A stretch of DNA of 64,000 nucleotides. Origin: Purshia tridentata (taxonomy: Eukaryota; Streptophyta; Magnoliopsida; Rosales; Rosaceae). The notes beneath the pieces are model-generated. The model had not been told where the DNA came from and searched no databases. It was given only the letters and a program-made list of their open reading frames with translations. The stretch is from contig QANT01000175.1 in the NCBI GenBank assembly GCA_003254885.1, positions 62,001-126,000 on the forward strand, read 5' to 3'. Below, in pieces: positions 26,301 through 39,300 of the stretch. Made by a program: the position numbers and the translations under genes. Position 1 is the stretch's first letter, and every line of letters starts with the position of its first letter.

Positions 26301-29300
26301 GAGTAAAATAGAAAATGCAAGGGAGAAAGTGCCAACAGTTTGCAACAAAAAACTTCATGTCTAAATACTATTATGAACAAAACGTCATTTTAATAAAGTA
26401 TCTATTTCTTTTAATGAAAAAAATACCATTATGAAAACCAGAATCATGTTTAAAATGAGAAAACTAAAAGACATTTTACATTTAAAAATATACCTTTAAC
26501 CTTAAGCAATTTAAAAATAAAAGGCTAAAAATGATACCACAATATGGGAAGCACTCGCTCCAGAGTTTAAACCAATGTCGTAGGATGAAAAATGGGCCCA
26601 TTCACTGAGTTTAAACATCCAACTACAGATATAATCTGATGTTAGTATTCCAGACATACCATAGAATCATAGTCATAACCAGTGAACTGAAAGAAATTGT
26701 AATTCACTCTGACGATATGAACATATTCTCACCCATAAGAGGCCTGCTTATCAGTCAGAAATCCTCCAGTCATGACCTGTTTTCCAGTTCCTTCATCGAA
26801 ACACAAGGTCAAATGAATCATGGAGTTTAGCTTATCAGAAACCTCAAGAATCTCACCACATACAGGACAGCGATTCATTAGTGGTTCCCTGAAAATCAAA
26901 TGGTTTTGTTTATCTTTCCAAGAATGAGACCTAAAAGAAATACATTCCACATTCAAACATGCATCAATTATATGGAATGAAAAAACATGGTGCAATCAAA
27001 ACAAAATTCCAAACTCAGGTTTGGCATAGAAAGCCGGTCATGAAAATGTTAATATCCTGCAATGTAGAAATTATAAATGTATAAATTTACAGCAGTCAAT
27101 ATATTCTGGCCCAAAAAAAGAAAAGTTAACAAATGTAGATACCAATAGGTAAATTTTCTCGAAGGTTTATTAAGAATGTGTTGGTCAATGGTTTCAGGCA
27201 GTACTATATGAAAAACATAATAGTGCGTGTTTGGATGGAAAATAGTTCCACAAAAATTTTCCCAAGTTTAAACATAACAGAATTTTTCCAATGTGAAAAA
27301 CTTTTCCAAGACATGAGAGCATTTCCTTTACCTATTGACAGAAAATGTTTTCTTAAGAAAGTTTTATAGCCCTACTATTTGGTTGAAGCATAATGAAACA
27401 AAACTAAGCAAAGTATGTTAAAAAAGTAAATAACAGTAGTCTGTTCTAAGAACTATTTTGAAAGCCTAACAAGCAAGGGACCGAAGAAATTTTCTGTAAG
27501 AAACATTTCAAAGAAAACCTTTCCCACTTGGAAAACTTGTAGACAGCATAAAATTTAGAAGGGAAAGATAAGAAGAAGGAATTCTTCCTAATTTGAGGTG
27601 AGCAAGGCCATACGGTAGCTATACTCATACAAATTCACATTTCTTACATAATAAGGATATGAAACACTGAATAGGCATAAAGATGGAAATGGCAATCTAA
27701 TAGAGACAAGATTCATGGTTTAAACACTTTGCTCTGGCATCTATATGTATCATTACTTTTCTTGTTGAATGGCAAGAAGGGCAGCCAACTCATCCATGCT
27801 AACAACACCATCCCCATTTTTGTCAGCCGCTTTAAACATCTCCTCTTTCTATTAAGCAAGCAAGATATATTTCTGAGACAATGAAACCAAAAGGAAAAGA
27901 AAAGAAAAAACAAACAGACCAAAATATTGCAAAGTAGCATTCACATCTGATATTGGAGGAGGTTAACTCTTTTATCATTTCAATCCCAAACTTATATCAA
28001 ATATAAAGAAGCAACTTTAAATCAAGGATTGGGATTTACAGAAAATTGACTGATTTTTTCTTGGGTTATTTTTTTCTCTGTTTTCTTTTGTTCTTTCTTT
28101 CCTTAGTATTTCTTTCTTTCTTTTTGTTCTTTTTTTTTTGGTCTTATGTCTCGCTATTTTTTTCTTGTTATTTTGTACCTCTATCTTACATCTGCCATCT
28201 CTTAATTTGCGTTGATTAAGCAAGAATCCAAATTCCACTATCCAAACTCTGCATGGTACATGTAGAAGCAACTTGAAGAAATTTAACATAGAGATGCAAA
28301 GGGTGAATAAAATTAAACACTTATGTTCAAACCTTGTTTGCTGCCACTAGATTCCCAAAAGCATTAATTAAGTCACAAAATTCAGAGAATGAAAGGTTTC
28401 CATCTTCATTATAGTCCTGTGTACAGTACAAAGCCTCAGAGTTGTCAATGTTAAACATCAAAGTTAACAATACAAGGCATACCTATTAGATATCTTTACA
28501 CAAAATAAAATATGCAATTCTTCTTGGTGATTTAAACATAATTTTATCACTTAAAGAAAAAATCCCTTAAAAAAGTTTGTTATTTCTTTCCTTAGGATAA
28601 CATCAAAAGTATTTACTTTCCCATGAGCGATAATCTAAATTTGTAATTGCACCTTTGAGGGTACTTCAGCCTTCCAAATCATCCCGGATGATTTGAGACA
28701 GATGGGTCATTAATTACATGGTAAGAGTAAGATTCACACGAAAATTTACCCAATGAATCAAGTTGCCAAGACCTTCTACGATCTTAAAGTTGAATTTTCA
28801 ATCAAGGAAAGGACAGAAGAGAATTAGATTAAATGTTACTAAAGTTTGTACAGAAATTAAAATTTCAGACCAAAGGTGATGTAGTGCACTAGACATTGAT
28901 TTCTTAATTACATACATTGGTGTAGTGCATTAAAATTAGAATATAATAGATTTGGATACTATTAAATGGAACAGCGACATAGATGTGTCAATTTGAAGAT
29001 CAAATTTTGTCAACTTTAATTGTTTTCTTAGATGTATATATACGCAATTAGAGCATACCACTATAGATAGGATGCGTCTTGCAAAACTCCTTTCTGTTTC
29101 AATTGGATCCTGTCAATTTTACCAACGAAGTGTTATAAATTATCAAATACAAACTTATTTAACCAAAAAAAAAACTTTGTGCTTTACATGGCACACCTCA
29201 ACAGAGCATGAAAGACCAATTTTTCCAACAACTTTTTCTGATGATGATGGATCTAACAGGTCAAATATCTCAGAATGGGAATTGGAATCTGAATCCTGCA

Positions 29301-32300
29301 ACAACATATAATTTATGCTCAGAGAGTGAGAGAGATAAAAATAGAAAGAAATAAACATTTGGAAAAGTAATAAATATAAAAATCTGAAACAAAAAAATCA
29401 ATCATTTGGAAAACTCATTATATTCAAATTGTTCCCAACTGATGATGATTATTATTATATTTTTTTGAAAAGAAAGATACTTTTTATTGATCAAGACTCA
29501 ACCTATACACACAATGGACAAGATGTCCATTATCTAAGAAAGCATATCAAAAGTAGACAAAGAAACTAAGCCCTCACAATGCACCATCAAATCTATCTAA
29601 GTGCTGCCTTAGATAGAGTACAGCTATCTAAGTGATGATTATTAAGGGTAAAGTACAGCTATACCCCCTAATTGCAACCCACATCATACTTCTCCCCATA
29701 AAATATTTACTCATTTGACATACTAAATTTCACTCCTATTTAAAATATCCCTCTACAGTCAAGTCTGTCAATTTTTTCGTCTGCCTTTCATATGTGGTCC
29801 ATTTGTGTCAAATTTTTAAGCAGCATTTTGGTTAGCACATTTTCTTCAGATGGCTAATGACACACCAATACACAAGGTTCCAAAATCAATTCCATTCATT
29901 TTAATATTGAAAAATTCAATCCCAGTAATGCACAAATACATCAAAAAATAAGTGTTTCATTTATGCACTAAGCACAAATAAAGTAACATTTAACGAAACA
30001 ACTGTAAAAAAGATAAACATGGGATTAATTCAACCAAGGTTACTCACCCTCGTTAGAAATTCAAGTACATCAATCTCACAGTATCCTATCAGAACATTGC
30101 TTGACATTTTATTTGTCTGCATTGTATGGAAAATTAATGAAGTGAGAAAAGTATAAAAGATACCCTCCTACATTTTCAAGTTGAATATACAATATAACAG
30201 GAAAAAATAAAACTTTGACATAGAGAATCTCTGGCTTAAAGCATACAAGACTATCAGATATAATGGAAACTGTTTGAAAACAAAACAAAAAACAAACTTT
30301 AAAATCAATATTTGGCCGGGGGAGAGAAAGGGGGGGGGGCGTGTGGGGGAAGGATGGGGGGATGGATGGTAGGCATCACTACATTAATGTATTCAAACTT
30401 ACTATTTACAGCCAACGATAATTTTGATATATTCATATGAAATTATATGGTTTTTATTTTTATTTTTATAAGAAACATACTTTTATTAATAGAAACAGAA
30501 AGTACATCATAATGGACAAGTTATCCACTATGGCAAACTTACAGTAAAGCGCTAAACAAAACAAAATCATAGCAAAAACCATCAAAAATCTAAGACACCA
30601 CAGACTTCCAATCCAGCAAAATGATATCAAAATAAAAGTCTCTAAACTCCAAAGAAACCGAAGCCCAAAGGGAAGCCCAGAATCGGACTCTCTCCCACAA
30701 AACTTCAAACTCTTCCCCCTTAGCATCCTCAAATATCCTTCTATTTTTCTCCATCCAAACTACCCAAAGTACAGCCATCACAGCACACCTCCCCAATACC
30801 ACACCCCTCTTCTTTCCTCCAAAAAACTGATAACTCTGGGACAGAAGAGCAGCATAATAGGCTGGGATTTCCCAATTCAGATCAGTTTCCTTAAACAATT
30901 TCAACACAAGAACAACACAACTGGACAGTGCAAAAACAAATGATCTGCACTCTCGGCATCCTTCTTGCACATCACATGCCAATGAGAAGAAAGACAAAAA
31001 GGTCTTCTCCAGTGAACTATATCACAGGTATAAACTTTCCCATGATCAATTATCCAAGTTACCACCCTTACCTTTGGAGGAACTTTGGTCTTCCACAATC
31101 TAGAAAAGGGATGGAAGTGAGAAAAATTGGGCTTATCCATCAGCTTCCTCATCTAAGATTTACAAGAAAAGTTTCCTGAAGCCTCCAGCGTCCACCTCCT
31201 CCTATCCAGCCTAGATGAAGCAAGAATGATACTCTCCAACTGAGATAATAAGGATGTAAGTTCCCCCCAACTTCCAAATCCTTTAAGTTTCTCCTAAAAC
31301 CAAAATCACAACTCAGAGGATCCCTGCAATAAAGGCATTGTAATAATCTGATAATCTATATAAACGAGGATAATAACGGCACAAAGCTGTTCCCCCACCC
31401 ACCTCTCTTCCCAAAACCTCAACCTTTCCCCATTACCCACCAGAAGTTGACAGCAAAGAAAAAGAGAATTGTACCCTTGGGAAATGTATTTCCATGGGCA
31501 TCGACTCGAGCCTTAAATCACAATGTTTGAATCTCATCCATTCTCATGCAATCCGTATTTACTCTTAATGACAGCATGCCATAGGGAACCTCTCTCTTGC
31601 TGAAATCTCCATAGCCATTTCCCAAGCAAGGCCACATTTCTCTTCACCGAATTCCCCACCCCCAAACCACTTTCTCCTTCAATTCAGACACCACCTCCCA
31701 CCTAATTAATTGATTCTTTATTCCCTCCTCAATTCCTTCCCATAAAAAATCCCTCATCAACCTCTCTAACCTTGTAGCCACACTACTTGGTATCTTGAAA
31801 AGTGAAAGATACTAACTCGGCAGGCTACTCAAAACCGATTGAACTAGTGCTAATCTCCCCCCTCTTGATTAAAAATCCTTCTTCCAACCTTCTAACCTCC
31901 TCTCCACCTTCTCCGCTCAGATCTCAAAAACTCACAGCTCGTGGACTCACCCCCAACGGTAGTCCCAGATACTTCATCGGCCATCTTCCCACTCCACACC
32001 CCAACACAAAAGCTATTTCCTCAACTCTTCCTTCCTCTGTATTAATCCATGCTATAGAGCACTTCCCATCTATTAATTTTAGCCCAGACAGCACCCCAAA
32101 TGCTTCAACCACCAACGGCTGTAACTTGAGACCAACTAAACATTCATATAAAATAAAAATAAAAAACAATATTATCGTTCCAATTTTATCGGAACAAAGG
32201 CAATCATATAAGTAATTGAATTTATAACACAAAAACATCCCAAATTTAATGAATCTATGCCAGACACCACAGTAATCCCTAAATAAGAGACCTGCATACC

Positions 32301-33876
32301 CATCATTGGTACATGGTACCAAACTGTGTCTATTTTCTGGCGGAGAAGAACATACGTCTTCCACAACACTAGTAAATAGGGAGACTAAATCAATTAAATA
32401 ATTGCACACCTCAAACACGGAGATCCTTGCAACATGAGGCCCATTTTTTTCCAAAAGAAGCTTCTTTTCCTGCGAATCAAGGGGAAACGTGACAGAGGGT
32501 TCTTTTCAGAGCAGTTTGCTCATACCAAGATACAAATCAGAGAGAATGAGTGAGTGAGTAAGAGAGAGAGAGAGACAGATAGATATGAGTTTTTCCAGAA
32601 CTTCAAGACTATAATGAAGGTTCCAGTACTTTATCACATTAACAAAGTGATCCAAAAAGCATACTAAGACACAAGCTGTCAGACCTAGCATAAAAGAAAA
32701 ACACACACACAAAATTAATCTGAATTCCCCCTTGGCACCCATGAACCCACTTTTATGGCAAACTAAGTTGGCTTACAAATTTAAACTTGGACATTGGAAA
32801 ACAAAAAAAATGAAAACCACAAATAAATATGAATATAATAAAGAGACTTGTGTATTGCTGCATTTAAAACTTTCTGCCTTTTTTTTAAGAAAAGAAACCT
32901 TTATTTGAAAAACTTCAAAATGTACAAACAGTAGACAAGGAGTCCACTTTAAATCTACATCCCAAAACAACCAAAAGCAAACTACACTAGTCTCAATACT
33001 TTGTGTATTTATGTATTTGATACTTTATAGCAAGATTATTTCTTTCATCTTCGTAAGTGTTTTGTTTACGTTAGAGATGTTCCCAAAAGAAAAAGCAAGA
33101 GCAAATTTAAATGAAAGATAAATATAAAGCCCTCAATTAACACCAATCAAAAGCACAATACACTGCCTCCAAAGAAAAGTTAGAAACACTGGAATAAACA
33201 GCATCACCTGGGTGATGAAGCATGCCTTTCTTAGATGGCACTGAGCTGATATGATAAATTAAGGTAAAAAAGAAGTGAAACGCTTATGGAATTGCCATGG
33301 TTTAGGGTACTTACAGAGTTCCAAACAGGTTTGTCTGTCCTGCAACACCAATAAAATAAATTCATTTTTTTATAAGGATTATCTCATCTCAGTGCTCAGT
33401 TATTTTAAAAAATAAATAAATAAATTCGTTGGCATTGATAAAAATATTGGAAAATGAAAAGACAAAGACAAAGAAAAAGGAAAAATGGTAAGGACTAAGG
33501 AGGAGCATTCTTCATACTGATCAGAGATATGCGTACGGAAGGTCTGTTCTCCAAACGAAAGACAGGCAAGCCACTTGTCCTTGAACTGCATTTCAGCCTA
33601 CAAAATCCAAGTCCAAGTGATATTTGATTGTATCATCCAATTTTAATCGTTAAAACAAATATAACACACTGACTCAGTCACTCGTACCCGAACGAGATTG
33701 AGCAGAGCGATTCCAGCGAAATCATCGGCAGCAAGGCGTTTGTTATAAGACGAGGAACTTGAGCCACCACTACGATGACGATGAAGGTGAAGTCGCTGCT
33801 TCAGCCGAGACCGAAGCGACCTCCCTTTCGACTCTGCAGCAGCAGCAGCCTTTTCTTTCGAACTTTCTTGCCCCAT
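20384..33876 (-). CDS. PSD2: Phosphatidylserine decarboxylase 2/3 type (C2 + EF-hand)
   Basis: Converts phosphatidylserine to phosphatidylethanolamine at endomembranes; in Arabidopsis PSD2 is at the tonoplast and PSD3 at the ER. Exons, 5' to 3': 33876-33688, 33597-33518, 33339-33315, 32469-32410, 30116-30048, 29295-29197, 29109-29059, 28416-28333, 27848-27757, 26888-26733, 26622-26538, 25775-25664, 25058-24958, 24198-24151, 23613-23467, 22704-22609, 22491-22417, 22312-22220, 21905-21819, 21705-21655, 20485-20384 (1902 nt, 633 aa). A basic N-terminus leads to a C2 domain (about 50-180), an EF-hand DYNEDGNLSFSE (192-203), a second DKNGDGVVSMDE (228-239), a CPVCGE segment and the decarboxylase domain. 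Family motifs include ADSRLMAF, DYHRFHCPVSG and the self-cleavage site GGST (590-593), where Ser592 should become the pyruvoyl group. The intron after the exon at 25058-24958 starts with GC (24957-24956). PSD2 rather than PSD3 is a choice of name, not proven. Confidence 0.95.
21232..21320. repeat. Two-copy tandem repeat, period about 51 bp
   Basis: AACATATCTTGAGTAAGGTT recurs 51 bp later as AACATATCTTGAGCAAGGTT, with GATGGGTGTGAG / GATGAGTGTGAG following each. It lies in the last and long intron of PSD2 (20486-21654). It looks like a simple local duplication. Confidence 0.75.
23092..23139 (+). repeat. Poly-G tract interrupted by two N bases
   Basis: Long G runs flank NNAAAA inside a PSD2 intron (22705-23466). 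The N bases show that the true length is unresolved. The tract sits on the plus strand, so the PSD2 transcript carries poly-C here. Confidence 0.9.
29455..29632 (-). mobile_element. 5'-truncated L1-type LINE stub (178 bp) with TSD
   Basis: An A-rich tail (T run on the plus strand, about 29459-29467) is followed by a short 3' UTR with the hairpin AATGGACA-AGA-TGTCCATT at 29513-29531. It is flanked by a perfect 12-bp duplication TGATGATTATTA at 29443-29454 and 29633-29644. It lies in a PSD2 intron in the same orientation as the gene. No coding sequence remains. Confidence 0.7.
30317..30368 (+). repeat. G-rich tract with G-quadruplex potential
   Basis: Several G runs of four to ten bases with short spacers lie on the plus strand within a PSD2 intron, just beside the 30444-32141 LINE. 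This strand is the template strand for PSD2 transcription. Confidence 0.7.
30444..32141 (-). mobile_element. 5'-truncated L1-type LINE, 1.7 kb, in a PSD2 intron
   Basis: The minus strand encodes recognisable ORF2 pieces in order. The end of the reverse transcriptase contains VSGLKLIDGKCSIAWIN, LGCGVGRWPMKYLGLPLG and SPRAV. Next comes the zinc-finger-like RVT tail (LWKTKVPPKVRVVTWIIDHG ... CDIVHWRRP ... WHVMCKKDAESADHLFLHCP), then the C-terminal part (VVWMEKNRRIFEDA ... FWASLWASVS). The frame changes between pieces, so it is dead. The flanks ATTCATATGAAAT (30431-30443) and ATTCATATAAAAT (32142-32154) look like a 13-bp target duplication with one difference. A 3' hairpin lies at 30511-30529. 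Orientation is sense to PSD2. Confidence 0.85.
32873..32990 (-). mobile_element. L1-type LINE 3'-end stub
   Basis: An A-tail (T run at about 32879-32886 on the plus strand), an AAACCTTTATT segment and an imperfect hairpin AGTAGACA-AGG-AGTCCACT at 32930-32948 match the 3' ends of the two LINEs downstream. The 5' boundary is vague and no clear target duplication was found. It is sense-oriented within the PSD2 intron between exons 3 and 4. Confidence 0.55.
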
Positions 33877-34375
33877 TCTCTCTCTTACTCACTCTCACTC
33901 TCGGAGGAGACTTTTTTCTTTTTTTTTCTTTTATAGGTATGCTTCTACGGTTGTACTGTTTTTATATTAAAATGTTATCCTTACTAATTTCTACCATTTT
34001 GAGAGGATTGAAAAGGATAAATTTTCTTTATAACTTATATATCTTATTTCTATCTTTTTTCTTCACTTTATAAATTTCTTCTTTAAGTACACATGAATTT
34101 ACCACTTATCCTTTCCAATCAAATCCTAAACACCAAATAAAGCCTATAAGTTAAACGAAACTTACGCATATTCTAATTCCAGAATTTTTGAAAATGATTA
34201 ATAAAAAAAGCCAAATTGTCTGATAATGGAAACATGTTGGATGGACATGGACTTGTCCGAGGGCACTGTTAGCGTACTATGGACAATCCTACTCTTAGGC
34301 CATTGAAATTTAGATTAGAGTGGCCATGTGGCCAACCCAATTTGGAGTGTGAAAATTTGAAGATGTGAAGACAGG

Positions 34376-34416
<41 letters not shown>

Positions 34417-35012
34417 AAGACAAGAGGAAGGGTGGTCAAAATTAAAAGTTTCCAAGAAATTGCTTTAGGGTGGTCAAAATTTGGGTGGTATAGGTGTAAA
34501 AAATCCTTCCACATACATGCTCGGCATTTAGCTTCACCAACGTTTGATGCTTGAAGCGATTCAAACAGTTGAAGATGATTTTTCAAATAAACTATATCAA
34601 CAATAAGAAAAATAAATAGTTTTATATGCAATAAAGAGATAAATAAAGCCTTTCGTACTTAGGAGAGCATGCATTCAGGATAGTTATTGAATTGGGGCAC
34701 ATAAGATTTTCTAATTTAGCAATGTGATTTCAAATACAGTGGATATGAAGTTTAAAAAAAAACATTTAAAGTACAGCACCAAAAAAAATGGTAAAACCAA
34801 CTAGTTAAGAATGCAGTTTGTTTATAGAATACACAGCTCCCAAAAATAACTCTCTTAGCCATTTAATAAAATTTCCCAACCCATGGATGAAACCTCTTAA
34901 TGTCAGGGACCTGTGGCATAACTGTATACATTTTGCCATGACCAACTCTGCATGGCCATTTTCCAAAATGCCAGATGCAGTTAATTTTTCTCGACATCAA
35001 ACTTACATTTAC
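33877..35012. other. Spacer between PSD2 promoter and PDR2 3' end
   Basis: This holds the PSD2 promoter and 5' UTR (CT-rich on the plus strand near 33880-33935) and the PDR2 3' UTR. A GA microsatellite spans about 34377-34413. Nothing else is recognisable. Confidence 0.6.
34377..34413. repeat. GA microsatellite
   Basis: About eighteen GA units in the spacer upstream of PSD2. Plain simple repeat. Confidence 0.9.
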
Positions 35013-36273
35013 TCAAAGTTTCTTCTTTTCAAGATCAGTTGCAGCAATCCGCTGTCGCTTCTTCCAGGCTGGGACCTTACCTGGAAAAGCCCACCTTAAA
35101 AATTTCTCCCACGAGTAACAACACAAAAACATCAGGAGAGCCCATCCCAGCAGCTTATCCCTCAATCCCATTGGTAAGGGCACCAGCTTAAGCCAATCAT
35201 TCAAGTCCCTAAATAGATCAGATGTTATAACTGTGAAGAAACCAACAGCAGCCATGAGGGCATACAAGAATGGTTTGTTTTCTGAGATGCTCTGATTGAA
35301 GGGATGCCCCATGTAGTTTACAGCAAAGGTGGCCACCTGGAGCATCATGCTAACCATGTATGAAACTGTATTTACAAGGTTGGGATGAAAATCCGAGTCG
35401 GGTTCAATGCACTCATCAGGCATGTGTTTCTCAGCCTCGTTAACAGAAGAAATCAAGAAAAGTAAGTGGATTGCAAACTGTCCTAACAGAGAAAGAAAGA
35501 CATAGGAGCAAAAGATATGTGGATGAGGCCGCTCAGATGAAAGGGTTGGAAGAGGGCGCGCATGCGAGATAAATAGGAAAAAGGCAGCTGTAAATACACC
35601 GCTGATTGTAGCCTGCACATCACCTAGCTTGACACCATCCAAATACATAACACTCAACACATAAGCTGTTGCGAGGCAGTTAAGGCCTAGTATTTTAAAC
35701 ATCTGCAGGGTAGTAACCAGAGTACTGCGACCTTGACGAATTATATCAGTGGTGGGAGCAACCGATGCATGCTTCGCTGTGAATGGTGATGCCATGGAGG
35801 CATCTCCAAGCCTTACAACTGGAGCTGAGCGACCATCCCCCCCCTCATCATTCAGCTCATCCAATAATTTCTTTTGTAATGAAGTTAGCTTCTGTCGCCG
35901 CATTTCGACAGCTGTCAGATGCTGGTTCCCAGATGAGTGGTTAGCAGGATCCAATTTTGAGACGCCCTTCGCTTTTAAAGAGGCTTCTCCATTTACACCA
36001 ACAGATTTACCTGCAGAATCCAAAGACTTGGACTTCTTTGGCCGCACAGACTTCGCACTCTCGTCTTTAGATGTTTCAGGGGATGACTTGCCACCCTGAG
36101 TTGGAGGCACAGCATTCAATAAAGCAACTCCTACATGGGCCTGAAGGGGGAAAAGCATATTACACGCTTTGTATTATTTTATCACAGCTTCTGAATTTTG
36201 AAAAATAGATTGACATGGAAATATCTGAGAATTTAAAGTCCACAATGAGAACTTATCTGAAATTTGCAGAACC

Positions 36274-36315
<42 letters not shown>

Positions 36316-39300
36316 CCAGAACAAAACAAATAATAATAATAACACTTACTAAATAATTAGATATAATTGCACAACAGATTACCTGCTTCAAAGCACCAAC
36401 ATCATTGGTTCCATCCCCACACATCAATGTTATCCTTCCCACTGTTTTGAAAGTGGTCAAGATGAGTTCTTTCTGCTCAGGAGCAACTCTAGCATAAACC
36501 TAACATTATGGTTCATGTCAGCAATGTCGAGATAAAATCACTATCAAAAACAAGTTTCACAATCAAAAGCTTTAAATCAGCACCTTAACATAAGGAATGA
36601 CTTGTATAACGGCAGAGGTTTGTTGCAACATTTCAATGCAGTCACCTCCAATACAAAGGTCATGAGTCTCTGACAAAGCTTCCACATCTTTTTCACTGAA
36701 ATGAATTTCATCAAATTCCAGCAAGTAGAGAGAACGAAAAGGAAATTCACAACATAAGAAAAACCATAAAGAAGTAACAACATCCATGTTCTGAAAAGCG
36801 AGGGCAGAAGGAAAATAAATTCACAACATAAAGAAAACCATAAAGGAGGAGCAACATCCATGTTCTGAAAAGGTTCAGTAGGTCTCAATTCAAGCAAAGA
36901 TGAGAAGTTCAAAAACAAATTATAAATAAAGTCAACCCAATAACGAGAAAAGCTTTACCTGTAAGGAATCATCTCTGTCTCATCAGGGGATACCCATTCA
37001 TATCCTTCACTGTTCCTTTTTGGACCTAGAATTAATGCTGGTTTTGATATAATATGAACTTGGCTGGCAACATGGCAAGCAGTCAAAGCTTGGTCACCAG
37101 TAATCATCACCTAACATTAGGGAAACTTAAGATAAGCACATAGACTTAATTGCTAGAATCTACCCAAGCAGACTGTTCAGTTCACTAAGAGGATGAAGTG
37201 GGAAATGAGATTGTAGGATGGATCAGTGATGTTTCTGGTAAATAAAAATGGAAGACAGAAAAGAGAAGAAAAGGAAACAGAAAACCAAAGAGCCTTGCAA
37301 AAAAATACTTAAGAAAACGAATAGAAAATACTGTCAAGGTGTAAACAAACAGGAAACCAAAGAGCCTTGCAAAAAAATACTTAAGAAAACAAATAGAAAA
37401 TACTGTCAAGGTGTAAACAAACAGGACACCACACATAGAAGCAGTTCCTTGAGTACCCTTAAGTAGATAAGCATTGAATATTTTGCCAAAATCATAGGCA
37501 AAAACTATAAAGCATAATGGTAGGATTCTCAGGCCCTTAAATGTGGTTTGAATTTATCAAATGAAAAGCATACATTGACACTCCAATTTATAAGTCCATA
37601 GTGCTGAAAATTAAACAGTTCCAGTCACCGTATGAAGGCTCTTGCACTCTGCAATATCTTTTCATTGGGATACTTCCTAGAAATGAAACACAAACCACAC
37701 TGCAGATTCTCTTGTAAAGTGTTTATTACCAAAATAAAAGAAGCATGAATGGCTTCAAATCTTTCAAAGATTTACAATTAAAACCTTTTTATTTATTGTT
37801 CTAGAACGTGTTGATGTACTTCTCTCTAGCTATGGTAGTCAAAGACTCAAAGCAAAGATACAAGTGACTATTTTCCTTTATAGAGACAGACCATATACTA
37901 TGTGAGTCAGGGAGAGGTATGAAAGAATAGCATGCCACATACCAAGTCATGTGAGGATCTTTTTAGCTCAGATAAAACAGTGGCTGAATCTGCTCTAATA
38001 GGACAGTTAAAAACCTGAAATTGAAATGAAGAGAATTTAGTAACAAGCAAGAAGTAACTAAAGTCTACTCGATACACTCATCTTGACATCCCCACAAGAT
38101 AGAAAGGAAAAAAAATATATAAAAACCCTAAAAGAACATAACAAAGCAGTAGCTTCATATGAAGATAATAAGGGATTGTCATTTACTGCAAAACCAGCAA
38201 ATGTAAGGCCACTCTCCACCACATCCCTATCCAAGCTTCTGGCTTCACTAACCTTCATGCAATAAAAAGACAATAAGAAATAATTCAAATACACATCACA
38301 CACAAAACCAAAGACAATAAGAAATAATTCAAATGCACATTACACACAAAACTAACAAAACACTTAAGAGGGAGGGGGAGGGGGAGAGAGAGAGAGAGAG
38401 AGAGGTTAAAGCATGTGAATCTCAACCAAACAGTATATAAATTCAACAAGCAAAAAACTTTTTTTAAAAGAAGTCTTATTACAATTAATTTTAATAATTC
38501 ACATATTATATACAATTCATCTTTTAACCTGACAGTCCGCAAACTTGAAGTATGTGGACAACATTGGATAACATAAGTGCACACACACACACACACAAAA
38601 ATAAATATATGTATACATAATATACTATTAAAATTCATTGTAACATAAAACAAAAAAATAATACTATTAAAATTCATTGGAAAGGTAAATCCAAGAGAAT
38701 TACTGTCATGTCTGGAAGGGACTTGTAGGCAAGGGCAAGAACGCGAGACCCTTGTCGTGTAAATTTCTTGTAAGTCTCAACATAAAGTGATGGCACCTCA
38801 GTGAGTCTACCCTGAATAGTTTCGGGGGCACCCTGAAAATAAAAGTATGTAATTAACTGCAAGAATACTATTTCCAAGAGTAAAACATATATGTCAGCTT
38901 CCAACCAAAGAAACGTAATTAACTGCTGCTTCCTTGTTCAAATTCAACAAGGACAGTTAGAAAATGAGGCTCACAACAAAGCAAAAAATTGACCCTATCC
39001 CGCAAGAAATCCACCACAGATCTCTCTCTCTCTCTCTCTCTCCCTCCCTCCCTCCCTCCCTAACTCCCCCCAACAAGGATCACCTAGTCTTATGATGTAT
39101 GTATTAATTAAGTTCTTCCAGAGATATGGTATCGTCTTTTATCAAAGGTTAGTGGTGTTTTTCAATAATTTATGCTTTTTCCACAAACATGAAAATTGAG
39201 CAATAATCTAGGATACTATAAGAAAAGTCTGCATCCTTTTTTTAAAAAAATAAGTCAAAGCACTATTATTAAATTGCAACAACCTTCACGAAAGCAAAAA

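Noticed and set aside
27200-27600. Possible hAT-type MITE (GTGCGTGTTTGGATGGAAAA) in a PSD2 intron
   Set aside because: The end-like motif was seen once only; I found no inverted partner or 8-bp target duplication.
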